From: Burkholderia sp. S171
GTDB lineage: Bacteria; Pseudomonadota; Gammaproteobacteria; Burkholderiales; Burkholderiaceae
Assembly: GCF_009766085.1 (NCBI RefSeq)
Contig: NZ_LMUF01000023.1
Location: 48,113-112,112 of the forward strand
Reading direction: 5' to 3'
DNA length: 64,000 nt
Below the pieces are notes generated by a model. It searched no databases and was not told where the DNA came from. It saw only the letters and a program-made list of their open reading frames with translations. A program made the position numbers and the translations under genes. Numbering within the stretch: the first letter of the stretch is position 1; every line of letters starts with the position of its first letter. Below, piece by piece: positions 54,255 to 63,085 of this stretch.

Positions 54255-55022
54255 TCAGTTGGGCACCTTTTCCTCGGATCGGAGCGTTAAGACCTGTACA
54301 CCGTTTTGGGTCACGGCCACGGTGTGTTCAAACTGCGCCGACAGTTGCCCATCGCGCGTGACCACCGTCCAGCCGTCTTCTTCGGTTTGGACAGAATCTC
54401 GCCCTTGATTGATCATGGGTTCGATGGTGAACACCATGCCTTCCCGCAACAACAAACCCGTCCGCGGCTTTCCCCAATGCAGCACTTGCGGATCCTCGTG
54501 CATTTCACGCCCGATGCCATGTCCGCAATATTCCTTTACGACCGAATAGCCATTTCTGCGGGCGTGCCGCTCAATGGCATGACCTACGTCGCCGAGCCTG
54601 GCACCGGGGCGAACGGCCTTGATCCCTTTCCACATTGCTTCGTAGGCCACTTGCACGAGCCGTTGAGCCAGTGGAGACACCTCTCCCACAAGATAGGTCT
54701 TACTGGAATCAGCGATGTAGCCATTCTTCTCCAGCGTAATGTCGAAATTAACGATGTCCCCGTTTTGCAGCATCTCTGTCGTGGACGGAACACCGTGACA
54801 AACAACATGGTTGCGTGAAGCGTTAAGCGCATAGGCGTAGCCGTATTGCCCTTTGCTTGCCGGGCGTGCCATGCGTTCGTTGACGACGAAGTTATCGACC
54901 AGATCATTGACCTGCATGGTCGACATGCCAATCAAGCTCATTTGATCCAGATAGCCGAATACATCCGCCAGCAACTGGCCTGACTCTGCCATCAACGCGA
55001 TTTCTTCGGGTCGCTTGGTCAT
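54255..55022 (-). CDS. map: Type I methionine aminopeptidase
   Basis: A 255-residue MetAP with all catalytic residues: His76 (VCHGVP), metal ligands Asp94 (NFDIT), Asp105 (IADSS), His168 (CGHGIG), Glu201 (FTIEPM) and Glu232 (QFEHT). It removes initiator Met from new proteins in the cytoplasm. It starts on a 4-base overlap with the ParD-like gene, so both are co-translated. Housekeeping map normally lies next to rpsB/tsf, so this is probably a second, specialised copy. Whether the chromosome has another cannot be seen here. Confidence 0.93.
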   Translation of the reverse strand: MTKRPEEIALMAESGQLLADVFGYLDQMSLIGMSTMQVNDLVDNFVVNERMARPASKGQYGYAYALNASRNHVVCHGVPSTTEMLQNGDIVNFDITLEKNGYIADSSKTYLVGEVSPLAQRLVQVAYEAMWKGIKAVRPGARLGDVGHAIERHARRNGYSVVKEYCGHGIGREMHEDPQVLHWGKPRTGLLLREGMVFTIEPMINQGRDSVQTEEDGWTVVTRDGQLSAQFEHTVAVTQNGVQVLTLRSEEKVPN

Positions 55023-55231
55023 GTCAATGCCACATTGAGGGCTTGCGCAACGACGCCTGCGGCTCTCAGTTCACGGGTAGCTATTTCATTGAAACTCAGC
55101 GTCGGATTCATTTCGCACAACTTGCCGATCTTGATCCAGAAGGCTGCTTGCGCGTTGATCGACCGGCATGACACTGCGCTTGCCTTACGTATCTGATCGT
55201 GCAATTCGTCGTCGATATTCACAATGCCCAT
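55019..55231 (-). CDS. ParD-like ribbon-helix-helix protein
   Basis: A 70-residue protein, MGIVNIDDELHDQIRKAS start, with a predicted ribbon-helix-helix DNA-binding fold in the first ~45 residues. It matches the ParD-like antitoxin family. The AGAGAG ribosome site lies 5 bases before the ATG. It overlaps the map gene by 4 bases. A 28-base palindrome starts 11 bases upstream of its start, as expected for an autorepressor. No ParE toxin is present; the second gene is methionine aminopeptidase. Confidence 0.8.
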   Translation of the reverse strand: MGIVNIDDELHDQIRKASAVSCRSINAQAAFWIKIGKLCEMNPTLSFNEIATRELRAAGVVAQALNVALT

Positions 55232-55779
55232 ATCACTCTCTATATATGAAACGTATACGAATCATATATTCAAACCCTCTGACAGGACAAGCGCTTTTCG
55301 ACATTAAATACGCCAGTTTGCGGATATCACCCGTAAAAGCTCAACCACCTCTCGGACCGGCCAGACCGACTGCCCGTTCCAGCGCATTCGCCTGTTCTCA
55401 AAACGCGAACAACTCAACTTTTTTCCTACCCCGCCGATATACCGCCTGAAGGCAGCATCGGATTGGACAGACACGACACGTGTTGCAGTGGCGAGTGTTG
55501 GAGCACCGAGCGAAGAGGGACATGTCTCTGCGAAACGACGCTCGCCGAACGGGAGGGCGCCGTGGGGGTGCGCCTCAAAGCCTCAAAGAAGACACGTCCA
55601 GATCGAAGCATCTTCCAGCCCCAGCTCGCACGCCAGTACGACAACCGCCGCAAACGAATGCCACCACAGGACCCATCACCCGCTCTCCACGCAGAGTCCA
55701 CCCCGTTGCCAACGCCGCAATCATCGGCGACGCCACATTCACCCAATACAGGTGCCTCAAAAGGGCGGCCTTCAGGATC
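55232..55779. other. Intergenic region with ParD-like promoter/operator
   Basis: The first ~40 bases hold the palindrome described separately. The rest of the 548 bases precedes the beta-propeller gene, whose frame is open back to 55480 but lacks family features before the signal peptide. I see no gene, RNA or terminator there. Confidence 0.4.
55242..55269. promoter_or_regulatory. Extended palindrome, candidate ParD-like operator
   Basis: Outer arms ATATATG (55242-55248) and CATATAT (55263-55269) flank a perfect inner palindrome CGTATACG (55252-55259), with 3-base spacers on each side. The site is AT-rich, covers the likely -10 region of the parD-like/map operon, and is placed like autoregulatory operators of ribbon-helix-helix antitoxins. 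Confidence 0.6.
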
Positions 55780-57693
55780 ATGAAACGAATCCATGCCACG
55801 TTCCTCGCCGCGCTGCTGATCGCGACCATTGCTCCCGCGTGCCAGGCGCAATACACCACTGACTGGATAGCAAACACCTACGGGACCAACGCCACGCGCG
55901 TGGGCAGCGTTGCGCGCTCCATGTGGGTAGCGCCCGAGGGCGTCATCTATACGGCTTCAATGTGGGACGAAAACGAGGGCGGAGTCGCCATCTACCAAAA
56001 CGGCCAAAGCACGGGGTCCATAGGAGGTCACGGCGATTTCCAGGGCGGCGCCATTACGGGTAATGCCACTTCAATCTTCGCTGCGTTGGCATTGACTACC
56101 GCTTACGGCAGCGGCGCGGTGGGGCGGTACAACCGGATCACCCAATCCCGCGATCTGCTGATCTCCGTCAGCGCGACAACGACTGAGCAGCGAGCCGATG
56201 TAATCACCGGACTCGCGACGTCGGGGTCGCTCCTTTACGCGAGCGATTTTCCGGGAAATCGCGTCCGGGTCTACACCACCGACGGCACCTGGCGGCAGGA
56301 TATCAACGTCTCAGGCCCGGGCGCGCTCGCCGTGGACAGCGCAGGAAACGTCTGGGTGGCGCAGAAAAGCGCCGGCACGGTCCTCGAATTTAGTCCGGCC
56401 GGCGCGCCGCTGAACACGATCCAGATGTCCACTACGTCTCGTCCGTCCGCGCTGTATTTCGATTCATCGACGGGATATCTCATGGTCGGGGACCAGGGGC
56501 CCGACATGAACATCAAGAACTACAACATCTCGAACACGCCAGTTCTGGTCAGTACGTTCGGCATCCAGGGCGGATATCTCGACACGACGGCTGGAACAAA
56601 GGGCCGGGTCGGCGATAAGCGTTTCACCCGGGTTACCGGCGTCGGCAAGGACTCGGGCGGCAACCTGTACGTCCTCAACAACCCATGGGGCGGAAGCTGG
56701 GACCTCGGCCGCGACGGCGGCACGGACATTCACTCCTACAGCAGCTCCGGCACCTTGCAATGGAAGCTTCAATCTCTCAACTTCGAAGGGGTCGCCGCTC
56801 CGGACCCGGGTAGCGACGGCGGCTACTTCTACAGCGGCACCAACCTCTACAGCGGCACCGCAGGCGGGACCTTCGTAGCGAACACGGTCGATCCGATCGA
56901 CTATCCCTCCGACCCACGCATCAACATCAACGATCCCTCTCGCGATGAGCGCTTCGGTCAAGTCGCCGCGCTCGGCATCAATCGAATCCTTGTGGCATCC
57001 GGCCAGAATCCAGATACCTTTTACTTCTTTCACTTCAATACGGCGAATGGCTACATCGCCATACCGGATGGCTCGATTCCAGGGACATTGTTCAATGCGA
57101 CCGCACCCGTCAGGGACGGATTCTGCCTCGACAGCAAAGGGGACGTCTGGGCAGGTCTGGATAAGACGAACGCCATCTGGCACTATCCGCTGATTGGCTT
57201 CGACAGCAACGGAAAACCGACATGGGGAGCAGGAATTGCAACGCCCATTCCGGGCACGATCACGCCGTTGTCGCGGATCATTTACCTGCCTGATAGCGAC
57301 ACCATGATCCTGGCCCAAGGCCTGACCGGGAGCTCAGGCTGGACGTCGATCGGAACGAGAGTCGAGGTGTATCACGGCTGGCTCGCAGGCAACACCACCG
57401 CACCCAACCCCGTGATCAATCTCACCAGCACCAATCCCAAGTCGATCACGGCAACCGGCAACTATCTCTTCGTCGGATACGTACACACCGTACCCAACAT
57501 CGATGCCTTCAACCTGACCACGGGCAACCTGGACAACACGTTTATCAACAGCAGCCCCAGCACCGTGTACGTAGGCAATGACGTGGACTCCATGTACGGC
57601 CTCAGGTCGTATCTTCGGTCGACCGGAGAGTACGTGGTCACGAAGGACAACTACAACGGTTCAAGCATCATTGTTTATCGTTGGACACCCTGA
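55780..57693 (+). CDS. Secreted beta-propeller-like (NHL/SMP-30-type) protein
   Basis: A 637-residue protein starting MKRIHATFLAALLIATIAP with a signal peptide cleaved near ACQA-QY. The mature part shows repeated short strands with D-x-x-G-N-x-W/L-V motifs (VDSAGNVWVAQK, DSGGNLYVLNN, DSKGDVWAGLD), spaced as in NHL/SMP-30-like six- or seven-bladed propellers. The upstream open frame to 55480 lacks a ribosome site. It is predicted to be periplasmic or secreted, with a binding or lactonase-like role, but no catalytic residues can be assigned. No functional partners adjoin it. Confidence 0.7.
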   Translation: MKRIHATFLAALLIATIAPACQAQYTTDWIANTYGTNATRVGSVARSMWVAPEGVIYTASMWDENEGGVAIYQNGQSTGSIGGHGDFQGGAITGNATSIFAALALTTAYGSGAVGRYNRITQSRDLLISVSATTTEQRADVITGLATSGSLLYASDFPGNRVRVYTTDGTWRQDINVSGPGALAVDSAGNVWVAQKSAGTVLEFSPAGAPLNTIQMSTTSRPSALYFDSSTGYLMVGDQGPDMNIKNYNISNTPVLVSTFGIQGGYLDTTAGTKGRVGDKRFTRVTGVGKDSGGNLYVLNNPWGGSWDLGRDGGTDIHSYSSSGTLQWKLQSLNFEGVAAPDPGSDGGYFYSGTNLYSGTAGGTFVANTVDPIDYPSDPRININDPSRDERFGQVAALGINRILVASGQNPDTFYFFHFNTANGYIAIPDGSIPGTLFNATAPVRDGFCLDSKGDVWAGLDKTNAIWHYPLIGFDSNGKPTWGAGIATPIPGTITPLSRIIYLPDSDTMILAQGLTGSSGWTSIGTRVEVYHGWLAGNTTAPNPVINLTSTNPKSITATGNYLFVGYVHTVPNIDAFNLTTGNLDNTFINSSPSTVYVGNDVDSMYGLRSYLRSTGEYVVTKDNYNGSSIIVYRWTP

Positions 57694-57720
57694 TCGGCCG
57701 GCTCCGCTCTTCCTGAAAAT

Positions 57721-57748
57721 CCACCTTGAATCCAAGGTGGGCGCTTTT
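57721..57748 (+). terminator. Rho-independent-type terminator after the beta-propeller gene
   Basis: CCACCTTG (57721-57728), loop AATC, CAAGGTGG (57733-57740), then GCGCTTTT. The 8-bp perfect stem with a short T-run sits 27 bases past the stop. Confidence 0.7.
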
Positions 57749-57924
57749 GGAAGGGTGGCGCGCGATACCGGCCGTGCAAACATCCGCATTTTGCGAGTAG
57801 CATGTAACGCCTCGGCAAGCACGCGCACCGTGCTTGACCGGGTCGATCCTGCGCTCGCTCGCAGCATCGCTTAAGCCTCGAGCATCGTAGATAAAAAAAC
57901 GTGCCGTACCGGAGGAGACAAAGA

Positions 57925-59217
57925 ATGCGCAAGATGCGTTGGATGGTCATATTTCTATGCTTCCTGGCAATCGCGATCAACTATGTCGATCGCGCGAACC
58001 TCGCAGTCGCAGCACCTCAAATACAGAAGGCGCTCAACATCGGACCGGCGCAAATGGGCCTGGTAATGAGCGGTTTCTTCTGGACCTACGCGCTGATGCA
58101 AATGCCGTTCGGCTGGTTCATCGATAAAGTCGGCGCGCGTATTGCATTGCCGCTCGCAGTCGGATGGTGGTCCATATTCACCGCGCTCACGGCGGCGACC
58201 TCGAGCGTGGCGGGCATGTTCGGCTGCCGCCTGATGCTCGGCGTGGGCGAAGCGGGCGCTTATCCGGCGTGTGCGAAGCTCGTCGCGCAATGGTTCAAAC
58301 CGGCGCAGCGCGCGTTCGCCACCAGTATCTTCGATAGCGGCTCGCGGGTCGGCTCCGCGCTCTCCATCCCGATTGTCGCGCTGATCATCAGCGGCTTCGG
58401 CTGGGAAGCGTCGTTTGTCGCGACGGGCGCGGTCGGCCTGCTGTGGGTGCTCGGCTGGTTCCTGATCTACCGCAATCCGTCGCGTGGGGATCTGACCGGC
58501 GAGGAAAATGCAACGCCTGTGCCGCGCGAGAAAACTTCCGGCCAGAACGTCACGTGGGCCTCGCTCTTCAGGCATCGCACGCTGTGGGGCATGATGCTCG
58601 GCTTCTTCTGCCTGAACTTCGTGATCTACTTTTTTATCACGTGGTTCCCGAGCTATCTCGTGCAAACGCGCGGTTTTTCGCTTAAGTCGCTCGGCACTCT
58701 CGGCATGATTCCCGCGCTCATTTCCATTCCCGGCGGCTGGCTGGGCGGCATCGTTTCGGACGCGCTCTATAAACGCGGCTGGAGCCTGACGAAGTCGCGC
58801 AAGACCTGCATGGTCGGCGGCATGCTGCTTTCATCGATCATCACGCTGTCGGCGTTCACATCCAGCATCTATGTGATGCTGGCATCGTTTGGAATTGCCT
58901 ATGGCAGCCTCGCGTTCGCGGCTGCCAGCATCTGGTCGCTCCCCGGTGACGTGGCGCCCACGCCGGATTATGTGGCTTCGATCAGCGGTATCCAGAACTT
59001 CGCGTCGAACCTCGCGGGCATCGTGATCACCACGTTCACCGGCTTTATGCTCGCGCTGACCAAAGGGTCGTTCACGATTCCGCTGATCGTCGCGGGCGGG
59101 TTCTGTTTTCTCGGCGCGTTTAGTTACCTGGTGATCGTAGGCAAGATCGAGCCGCTGCAGATTCCGGGTGGTCAGTCGCTTGATGTAGCCGAGTCGCAGG
59201 GAGTGGGGGGACGCTAG
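57925..59217 (+). CDS. MFS transporter, ACS (anion:cation symporter) family
   Basis: A 430-residue, 12-helix MFS protein. It shows NYVDRANLAVAAPQI in helix 1, the GWFIDKVGAR loop of the major facilitator signature and the VGEAGAYPACAKLVAQWF motif typical of the hexuronate, glucarate and phthalate ACS subfamily. The ATG at 57925 is chosen because GGAGGAGA lies 7 bases before it; the upstream GTG at 57901 is excluded by this site. A sugar-acid or aromatic-acid anion is a likely substrate. It is not adjacent to the tetronate operon. Confidence 0.88.
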   Translation: MRKMRWMVIFLCFLAIAINYVDRANLAVAAPQIQKALNIGPAQMGLVMSGFFWTYALMQMPFGWFIDKVGARIALPLAVGWWSIFTALTAATSSVAGMFGCRLMLGVGEAGAYPACAKLVAQWFKPAQRAFATSIFDSGSRVGSALSIPIVALIISGFGWEASFVATGAVGLLWVLGWFLIYRNPSRGDLTGEENATPVPREKTSGQNVTWASLFRHRTLWGMMLGFFCLNFVIYFFITWFPSYLVQTRGFSLKSLGTLGMIPALISIPGGWLGGIVSDALYKRGWSLTKSRKTCMVGGMLLSSIITLSAFTSSIYVMLASFGIAYGSLAFAAASIWSLPGDVAPTPDYVASISGIQNFASNLAGIVITTFTGFMLALTKGSFTIPLIVAGGFCFLGAFSYLVIVGKIEPLQIPGGQSLDVAESQGVGGR

Positions 59218-59613
59218 TGGTCCGGAGGGCATTTTGCGAACGTCGACGCGATTCGACCTCCATGAAATGCCCCGGCAAGCCAACTGGAAGCTTTGTTCTC
59301 GCCGTTGAAACCGCGGCTTAACGGCTCAGCTGCTGCAGACGCTGATTAGCTTCACAGCCCGACGGAATCCTGCCGAAGCGATCCCCGCTGCCGCAGTCTT
59401 TGCTGCGTCGCATGAGAAAATTTCGCATCATCCGATGTTTCGTTGTATACTTCGTCCCCGATTGAGCAAACGGTTGTGGAGCAAGGCTGGCAGGGTGTTG
59501 ACAAACCTTCCGGACCGCCGCTTTCCGGTTCAATCGGCCGACGGATTGTTGCAAATGATTGAAATAATCGGCCGCGCTGATCTCGTCCGGATCGTTGCAA
59601 AAGATGTAAAAAA
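59218..59613. other. Intergenic region before tRNA-Asp
   Basis: These 396 bases hold no gene that I can support. The stretch just before the tRNA should contain its promoter. Confidence 0.4.
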
Positions 59614-59690
59614 GGAGTGGTAGTTCAGTTGGTTAGAATACCGGCCTGTCACGCCGGGGGTCGCGGGTTCGAGTCCCGTCCACTCCGCCA
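59614..59690 (+). tRNA. tRNA-Asp (GUC)
   Basis: A 77-base cloverleaf with encoded CCA. Acceptor GGAGTGG pairs with CCACTCC, then discriminator G and CCA. The anticodon loop CCTGTCACG gives GTC (Asp), and GGTTCGAGTCC is the T loop. All arms pair as expected. Confidence 0.97.
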
Positions 59691-59704
59691 GCATTCACGA
59701 GAAA

Positions 59705-59728
59705 GGCGAACTCCGGTTCGCCTTTTTT
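59705..59728 (+). terminator. Intrinsic terminator after tRNA-Asp
   Basis: GGCGAAC (59705-59711), loop TCCG, GTTCGCC (59716-59722) followed by six T. It sits 14 bases after the tRNA and 58 bases before ppiD. Confidence 0.9.
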
Positions 59729-59780
59729 ATTGCCCGCTGCTGTAACATCGGGCGTTTCGTATTAGGCAGAATCGTCACGC

Positions 59781-61709
59781 ATGCTCGACTTTTTCCGTAA
59801 TCACCAACGCCTGATGATGGCCCTGTTGATCCTGATCGTCGTGCCGGGATTAGGCATTGTGGGTATCCAGGGCTTCAGCAGTTTCTTCGACGAAAACGCC
59901 AACGTCGCCAGCGTCAACGGCCACAAGATCACGCGTGTCGAGTACGACGGCGCGATGCGCCAGCAAGTCGATCGCGCGCGGCAGATGCTCGGCGCCCAGT
60001 TCGACCCGAAGATGTTCGAAACGCCGGAAATGCGCGCGTCGCTGATCGACAGCCTCGTGCAACAGCGCATGCTCTCCGACGAAACCCAGCGCCTCCACCT
60101 GACCGCCTCCGACGCAGCCGTACGCCGCGCATTGCTGGCTGATCCGACCATCGCTTCGCTGCGCAAGCCGGATGGTTCCATCGACGTGGACCAGTACAAG
60201 CAATTGCTCGCGATGCAGGGCATGACGCCTGAGCAGTATGACGAGCGCGTCCGTTATGGCCTGGCCTCGGACCAGATTCCGTCGAGTATCCAGTCCACGG
60301 CGTTCACGTCGAAAACCCTGGCGCAAACGCTGACCGAGATCGCCGAGCAGCGCCGCGACGTTCAGGGTCTCGCGTTCCGCACCGTCGATTACACCGCAAA
60401 GATCCAGCCCACCGACGCGCAAGTGAAGTCGTATTACGACGCGCACAGTGCTGAGTTCGCTACGCCCGAGTCCGCGACTATCCAGTATCTGGTGATGTCG
60501 CCGGCTACGTTGTCGGCAGCGCTCAAGCCGTCTGACGCGGACCTCAAGAAGTACTACGACGACAACATCGCGCGCTTCAAGACGCAGGCGCAAGTGCGCG
60601 TGAGCCACATCCTGATCACGGCGCCGAAAGATGCAAGCGCTGCTGATAAAACCAAGGCCAAGCAACAAGCCGAAACGCTGCTCGCGCAGGTCAAGGCGCA
60701 TCCGGACCAGTTCGCCGAGATTGCACAGAAAAATTCGCAGGACCCGGGATCGGCGGCAAAAGGCGGTGACCTGGGCTATTTCAGCCGCGGCATGATTGCA
60801 GGCGGTCAGGCATTCGACGACGCCGCGTTCGGTCTGAAGAAGGGCGAAATCAGCGGGATCGTGCAGACGGATTTCGGTTATCACATTATCGAAGCAACCG
60901 ACGTAAAGCCGTCCGTCACGCAGCCGTTCGACGAAGTGAAGGACGCGATCACGAAGGAAGTCGTCGCGCAGCAAGCGGCGAAGAGCCTGGCTGACGGCGC
61001 GGAAGGTTTCACCTCGACGGTGTACGAGCAATCGAAGTCGCTGCAACCCGCTGCCGATAAATACAAGCTGCAAATCCAGACGGCAACGGTTGGATCGAAG
61101 CCGGATCCGAAGCTGCCGCCAGACAGCCCGTTGAATAACACGAAGTTCCTCGCAGCCGTATTTGCGCCGGACGCGGTGAAGCAGCACAACAACACGCAGG
61201 CTATCGATATCGGCAACAGCACGCTGATCGCCGGCCGTGTGACCGACTACAAAGCGGCAGCCGTGCCTGCACTTGACACCATCAAGGACGCAGTGCGCAC
61301 GAAGGTCGTGGCGGAAGAAGCCGCCGAGGCTGCGCGCAAAGAGGGCGCAGCCAAGCTGGCCGAACTGCAGAAGTCGAACTCGACTGCCGGTTTTTCGTCG
61401 GTGTCGAAGGTATCGCGTAACGACGCGCAGGGCCTGCCGCCCGCCGCGCTCGCCGCTATCTTCAAGGCGGATTCGTCGAAGCTGCCGGCTTATGTTGGCG
61501 TCGATCTGGGTACGGACGGATACGCTATTTATCGCGTGAACGGCATCGAGAAGCCTGAACCGGTGACCGCTGACCGTCTTGCCGGCGCGCAGCAGCAAGT
61601 CGCTCAGGTCTACGCGCAAGCCGAGATGGAGTCGTACCTCGATTCATTGAAGGCGCGCTCGAAGGTGAAGGTCACCAACGTGCCGACCACGTCCGATCAG
61701 TCGCAATGA
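59781..61709 (+). CDS. ppiD: Periplasmic folding chaperone / peptidyl-prolyl isomerase PpiD
   Basis: A 642-residue inner-membrane-anchored chaperone. Membrane helix at residues ~12-35 after MLDFFRNHQRLMM, then a SurA-like N-terminal domain (VNGHKITRVEYD, RQQVDRARQ), and a parvulin PPIase domain near residues ~270-365 (RVSHILITAP, GGDLGYFSRG, FGYHIIEATD). A long C-terminal extension follows. It assists folding of secreted proteins at the SecYEG exit. Position next to a tRNA gene is common in Burkholderiaceae. A strong terminator follows. Confidence 0.93.
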   Translation: MLDFFRNHQRLMMALLILIVVPGLGIVGIQGFSSFFDENANVASVNGHKITRVEYDGAMRQQVDRARQMLGAQFDPKMFETPEMRASLIDSLVQQRMLSDETQRLHLTASDAAVRRALLADPTIASLRKPDGSIDVDQYKQLLAMQGMTPEQYDERVRYGLASDQIPSSIQSTAFTSKTLAQTLTEIAEQRRDVQGLAFRTVDYTAKIQPTDAQVKSYYDAHSAEFATPESATIQYLVMSPATLSAALKPSDADLKKYYDDNIARFKTQAQVRVSHILITAPKDASAADKTKAKQQAETLLAQVKAHPDQFAEIAQKNSQDPGSAAKGGDLGYFSRGMIAGGQAFDDAAFGLKKGEISGIVQTDFGYHIIEATDVKPSVTQPFDEVKDAITKEVVAQQAAKSLADGAEGFTSTVYEQSKSLQPAADKYKLQIQTATVGSKPDPKLPPDSPLNNTKFLAAVFAPDAVKQHNNTQAIDIGNSTLIAGRVTDYKAAAVPALDTIKDAVRTKVVAEEAAEAARKEGAAKLAELQKSNSTAGFSSVSKVSRNDAQGLPPAALAAIFKADSSKLPAYVGVDLGTDGYAIYRVNGIEKPEPVTADRLAGAQQQVAQVYAQAEMESYLDSLKARSKVKVTNVPTTSDQSQ

Positions 61710-61750
61710 TCGTCGCGGTCTGAGCCGCCAAATTTGATCCGCAGAAAAAA

Positions 61751-61782
61751 AGCCCCGCTGGCGAAAACCAGTGGGGCTTTTT
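61751..61782 (+). terminator. Intrinsic terminator after ppiD
   Basis: AGCCCCGCTGG (61751-61761) pairs with CCAGTGGGGCT (61768-61778, one G:T pair) around a CGAAAA loop, followed by five T. A-rich sequence before the stem makes it potentially bidirectional. Confidence 0.9.
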
Positions 61783-61863
61783 CGTATCAGGCTTCTTTGA
61801 GAGTCTAAGAAGAAGGCGCCCGATGGAAGGGTTTCAGAACGAACTACAAGACCTTCAATGAGG

Positions 61864-62205
61864 TCAGAGGCATGTCTGGATGTCGCCGGTGGCATCGCTG
61901 CCGGCCGAGCCCGCAGCGCGGAAGCCGACCCATGTACCGGGACCCGAATAGTTGGGGCGCACGATAGCCTTGGCGCCATCGGGCGGTTGCTGACCCGGAA
62001 CGTAGACATCGGCTGCCATATCGTTCGCGAGCGTGTCCTGCGAAACCACTTGTTGCTGTGATTTATCGGCCCATTTCTGCGCGATACATTGTGCGACGAC
62101 CTTCGGCGGTTGCTGGCTCGTGCCGACCTGACTGACGCCAGGGGACATGGGAGCGGCACAAGCCGAGATCGCGACGGTCATGGCGAGAATTGGTAAATAT
62201 TTCAC
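61864..62205 (-). CDS. Small lipoprotein (113 aa)
   Basis: The frame is open to 62361, but a GTG at 62205 is preceded by a perfect AAAGGAGGT site 5 bases away, giving 113 residues starting VKYLPILAMTVAISAC. This is a lipoprotein signal with lipobox ISAC (Cys16). The mature domain has a GPGTWVGFR segment and two cysteines. I do not recognise a functional family. It is transcribed towards ppiD, ending near the ppiD terminator. Confidence 0.7.
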   Translation of the reverse strand: MKYLPILAMTVAISACAAPMSPGVSQVGTSQQPPKVVAQCIAQKWADKSQQQVVSQDTLANDMAADVYVPGQQPPDGAKAIVRPNYSGPGTWVGFRAAGSAGSDATGDIQTCL

Positions 62206-62371
62206 GTTACCTCCTTTCAATGCGCTCACAGCGGAGCCGGGGTTTTTCAGGGTTACGCGAAAATCTTGATTACTGAATCGTGGCCGTATTCCGCGCATGG
62301 CTAAATGCCAACCGGGCGACGCGCTGACTGGGTTATATCGATGAATCGCTTCAATCAGCAATAACCTCCGG

Positions 62372-63085
62372 TCATTTCGATGGCGCGCCCAGCAAAGGTC
62401 TTAAAACTGGCCAGACGTTGTTCAATAGCAAAGGCTGGGCCTGAGGGGTCGGATGAATCTGGTCCGCCTGGAACATTTCGGGGTTATTTTCAATGCCAGC
62501 CAATAGGAACGGGACTAGCGGCACATGGTTTTCTTTGGACAATTGTTCATAGACGCCGTGAAACTTTTGCGAATAGTCGGGGCCATAGTTAGGCGGAACA
62601 TACATCCCCACGAGTAAAACTTTCGCGTTGGCGGCCTGTGATTTTTCGATAATGGCCCGCAGGTTCGCTTCGGTGGTGGCGAGCGGCACGCCGCGCAGCG
62701 CGTCGTTGGCGCCGAGTTCTACTATGACAATGGTTGGCTTGATGCGGTTAAGTGCAGCGGGCAGGCGGGCGAGGCCGCCGCTGGTGGTGTCGCCGCTGAT
62801 GCTTGAATTGGCGACGCTATAATCGAAGTGCTCTTGCGGAAGCTTTGTGCGCAGCAACGCAACCCAGCCTGTATCGCGCGGCAGGCCGTATTCCGCGGAA
62901 ATGCTGTCGCCGAGGACCACGATCGACGGTTTGCCCGCTGTGGCCGTCGTGCTTGTCCCAACCTTGGCCACAGCCGCGTCTTGCGCCGCACAAGCCGGCG
63001 CGGCGCCCGTGCATGCAATCAATGCTACATATGCCAGCGGTGCCAGCGTGGCGCGCGTTGTCCAGTTCACCTTAAGTCTCTCCAT
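62372..63085 (-). CDS. TesA-like SGNH-hydrolase esterase/lysophospholipase
   Basis: A 237-residue secreted GDSL/SGNH hydrolase. Signal peptide to near ACAAQ; block I GDSISAEYG with the catalytic Ser, block III GANDALRG with Asn, and block V DQIHPTPQ with Asp and His. It cleaves acyl esters or thioesters in the periplasm, as TesA/arylesterase proteins do. The ATG at 63085 lies on the opposite strand from the ybbA-like ATG at 63084; the two start codons overlap. An ATG further upstream is also in frame (open to 63163). Confidence 0.85.
   Translation of the reverse strand: MERLKVNWTTRATLAPLAYVALIACTGAAPACAAQDAAVAKVGTSTTATAGKPSIVVLGDSISAEYGLPRDTGWVALLRTKLPQEHFDYSVANSSISGDTTSGGLARLPAALNRIKPTIVIVELGANDALRGVPLATTEANLRAIIEKSQAANAKVLLVGMYVPPNYGPDYSQKFHGVYEQLSKENHVPLVPFLLAGIENNPEMFQADQIHPTPQAQPLLLNNVWPVLRPLLGAPSK

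Noticed and set aside
57901..57924. GTG start for the MFS transporter
   Set aside because: The strong GGAGGAGA ribosome site lies inside this stretch and points to the ATG at 57925.
59850..61619. A 589-codon open frame on the minus strand opposite ppiD
   Set aside because: It is the antisense shadow of a high-GC gene; its translation is Arg/Leu-rich with no family features, while ppiD has clear domains.
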